Origin: Bacteroidota bacterium
GTDB taxonomy: Bacteria; Bacteroidota; Bacteroidia; Bacteroidales; UBA7960
Reading direction: 5' to 3'
Length of the DNA stretch: 64,000 bases
Assembly (NCBI GenBank): GCA_007693555.1
Contig: REDJ01000137.1
Span: 64,085 to 128,084 of the forward strand
The notes below the pieces were generated by a model that had not been told where the DNA came from, ran no database searches, and saw nothing but the letters and a program-made list of their open reading frames with translations. The position numbers and the translations under genes were made by a program. Within the stretch, counting starts at the first letter, position 1. Each line of letters starts with the position of its first letter. Below are positions 62,335 through 64,000 of this stretch, piece after piece.

Positions 62335-62826
62335 ATGTCAAAGCCCCAGAACATTGAAAAAAAGAAAACGAATATGCGGGGATTGATACTCTTGATTATT
62401 TTTTCCACGGTAAATATAGTTTCAACGGCACAACCCGCTCACAGGCACAGCCTGGGACTGGGAGCGGGAGCCGTTTACCTTTCTGACGACAAAATCTTTT
62501 CACCCGGGCTGCAGCTAGAATATGCCTACCATTTCATCTGGGGAACCACTCCCCTGCATGCATCAGCGTGCACAGAACTGATATTTGGTGAAGAAAGACA
62601 CATTGGTCTGGCACTTGGACTGGGTTTTACTCCCATAGGCAACCTGGACTTAGGCATAGGACCGGGTGTGATGTTTGAGGGTAAAAAACATTATTTCTGC
62701 CTGCACTTATCTGGTTCCTGGGGATTTGATCTCAGGGGTTTTTCCATGGGTCCTATTGTGGAGCTTGCACATACCGGAAGGCACTTTCATATGCTGGCAG
62801 GGCTGATCTTTGAAATTGACTTCTGA
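62335..62826 (+). CDS. Small exported protein, possible outer-membrane beta-barrel
   Basis: Signal-like segment MRGLILLIIFSTVNIVSTAQ; alternating Gly/aromatic pattern (SLGLGAGAVYLSDDKIFSPGLQLEYAYHFIWG..., terminal F). Confidence 0.5.
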   Translation: MSKPQNIEKKKTNMRGLILLIIFSTVNIVSTAQPAHRHSLGLGAGAVYLSDDKIFSPGLQLEYAYHFIWGTTPLHASACTELIFGEERHIGLALGLGFTPIGNLDLGIGPGVMFEGKKHYFCLHLSGSWGFDLRGFSMGPIVELAHTGRHFHMLAGLIFEIDF

Positions 62827-62986
62827 AAACAGCCAATAAACAACATAAGTCATTATAACCTGCAATCTGCAGGCCTTTGGAAAAGAAAGGTAAGAAAAGC
62901 ACATCCGAATATAGACATAGTTTTTATCAGAATTCATAAAACAGCAGTATATTTGCAGCTAATTTTGAATACTGATATTTCCCATT

Positions 62987-64000
62987 ATGAATATCCTGAT
63001 AGCCGGCGACGGTGAAATCATTACACACCTTGCCCGTTTGTTATATGATGAGAATCATGACATTACCCTCTTTTGCCCTGCTGAGCTTTCCGGCTCAATC
63101 AGCCAGAGTCTCGATGTATTGATTTATTCAGGTGATCCTACTTCCATAGATGACCTTAAGAATGCCAATATTAAAAAAACTGACCTGTTCATTACCACAT
63201 ACGTGGATGGACGGACAAACCTGCTTGCAGGAATCCTTGGGAAGAATTTGGGTGCAAAGAAATGTATAGCCAAGGTAAATGAAACTGAATACTCTATTGG
63301 CGAAAGCCGGGAAATGTATAAAAACCTGGGTGTTGACTATGTGGTTTGCCCCGAAAAGATTGCCGCAAAGGAAATCACCAATCTTATTACCAATACTGCT
63401 GCCACCGAGATTTTTGACTTTACCGACAAGCACCTTTCACTTATGCTCATCCGCCTTGGAGAAGAGGCCCAGGTAATCGGAAAAAGCCTGAACCAGATAG
63501 CTGAGGAAAACAAAGACCTTGACTTTCGTGCTGTAGCACTTCACCGAAAATCCAGAACCCTGATACCCAGAGGAGATGACATCTTCAAGAAAAACGACCT
63601 GGCGTATGTGGTAACCAAACCAAACGGGATTGAACATCTGCTGCGCTTAGGAGGTAAAAAAAACTTCACCATCAATAATATCATGATTGTGGGAGGCGGA
63701 ACTGTTGGAACCCTTACCGCCAAAAATCTTGAAAAAAATTACAAGGTGAAACTTTTTGAACTTAACAATGAAACTTCCACTAAGCTGGCAGATGAACTGC
63801 GCAACACCATGGTTATTAATGGCGATGCTCATGATGTGGCGCTTCTTGAAAGGGAAAATATCCATGCTATGGATGCAGTGATTGCTGTTACCAATAATTC
63901 CGAAACCAATATCCTTACATGCCTGCTGGCTAAAAAATATGGTGTACAAAAAACCATTGCACTGGTTGAAAATATTAATTTCATTGAAATTTCGCAAAAT
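62987..64000 (+). CDS. trkA: Trk-type potassium uptake regulatory protein TrkA (truncated by window edge)
   Basis: MNILIAGDGEIITHLARLLYDENHDITLF..., second RCK domain IMIVGGGTVGTLTAKNLEKNYKVKLFELN; open to the end of window. Confidence 0.9.
   Translation, partial: MNILIAGDGEIITHLARLLYDENHDITLFCPAELSGSISQSLDVLIYSGDPTSIDDLKNANIKKTDLFITTYVDGRTNLLAGILGKNLGAKKCIAKVNETEYSIGESREMYKNLGVDYVVCPEKIAAKEITNLITNTAATEIFDFTDKHLSLMLIRLGEEAQVIGKSLNQIAEENKDLDFRAVALHRKSRTLIPRGDDIFKKNDLAYVVTKPNGIEHLLRLGGKKNFTINNIMIVGGGTVGTLTAKNLEKNYKVKLFELNNETSTKLADELRNTMVINGDAHDVALLERENIHAMDAVIAVTNNSETNILTCLLAKKYGVQKTIALVENINFIEISQN

Noticed and set aside
1-64000. CRISPR arrays, rRNA or tRNA genes
   Set aside because: No regularly spaced repeats or recognisable rRNA/tRNA signatures were seen by eye; a tRNAscan/CRISPR finder run would be needed to exclude them formally.

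Overview
This is a 64 kb chromosomal window from a Bacteroidetes (Bacteroidales/Marinilabiliales-like) bacterium. The assignment rests on T9SS type A C-terminal sorting domains, TTTG-N18-21-TAnnTTTG promoters, L31 type B, a DUF4293 protein and a Rho with a large insertion. Coding is dense and mostly housekeeping: mfd (partial), fbp, cinA, xerC/D-type recombinase, rpsA, lon, rpmE2, serA/serC with a DUF1015 gene, pcm-like, a SpoU methyltransferase, proline dehydrogenase, three universal stress proteins, AbgT transporter, radical SAM, symporter-GNAT-racemase operon, rho, copA-like P-type ATPase and trkA (partial). I saw no rRNA, tRNA, CRISPR array, prophage or complete transposase gene. Items most worth a second look: (1) six nucleotide-identical 54-bp repeats in the C-terminal tail of ribosomal protein S1; (2) a roughly 160-bp palindromic MITE-like intergenic element with imperfect terminal inverted repeats; (3) a PCMT-like methyltransferase with an apparent signal peptide next to a membrane-embedded spermidine-synthase-like protein; (4) a mosaic DUF4397/fasciclin surface protein with internal duplications; (5) an orphan gene cluster at about 59.2-62.8 kb bracketed by two near-identical terminators; (6) a Rho with a long polar disordered insertion and a roughly 200-nt 5' leader. 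I did not find a convincing new defence or mobile system. All product calls are from reading translations, with no database search.
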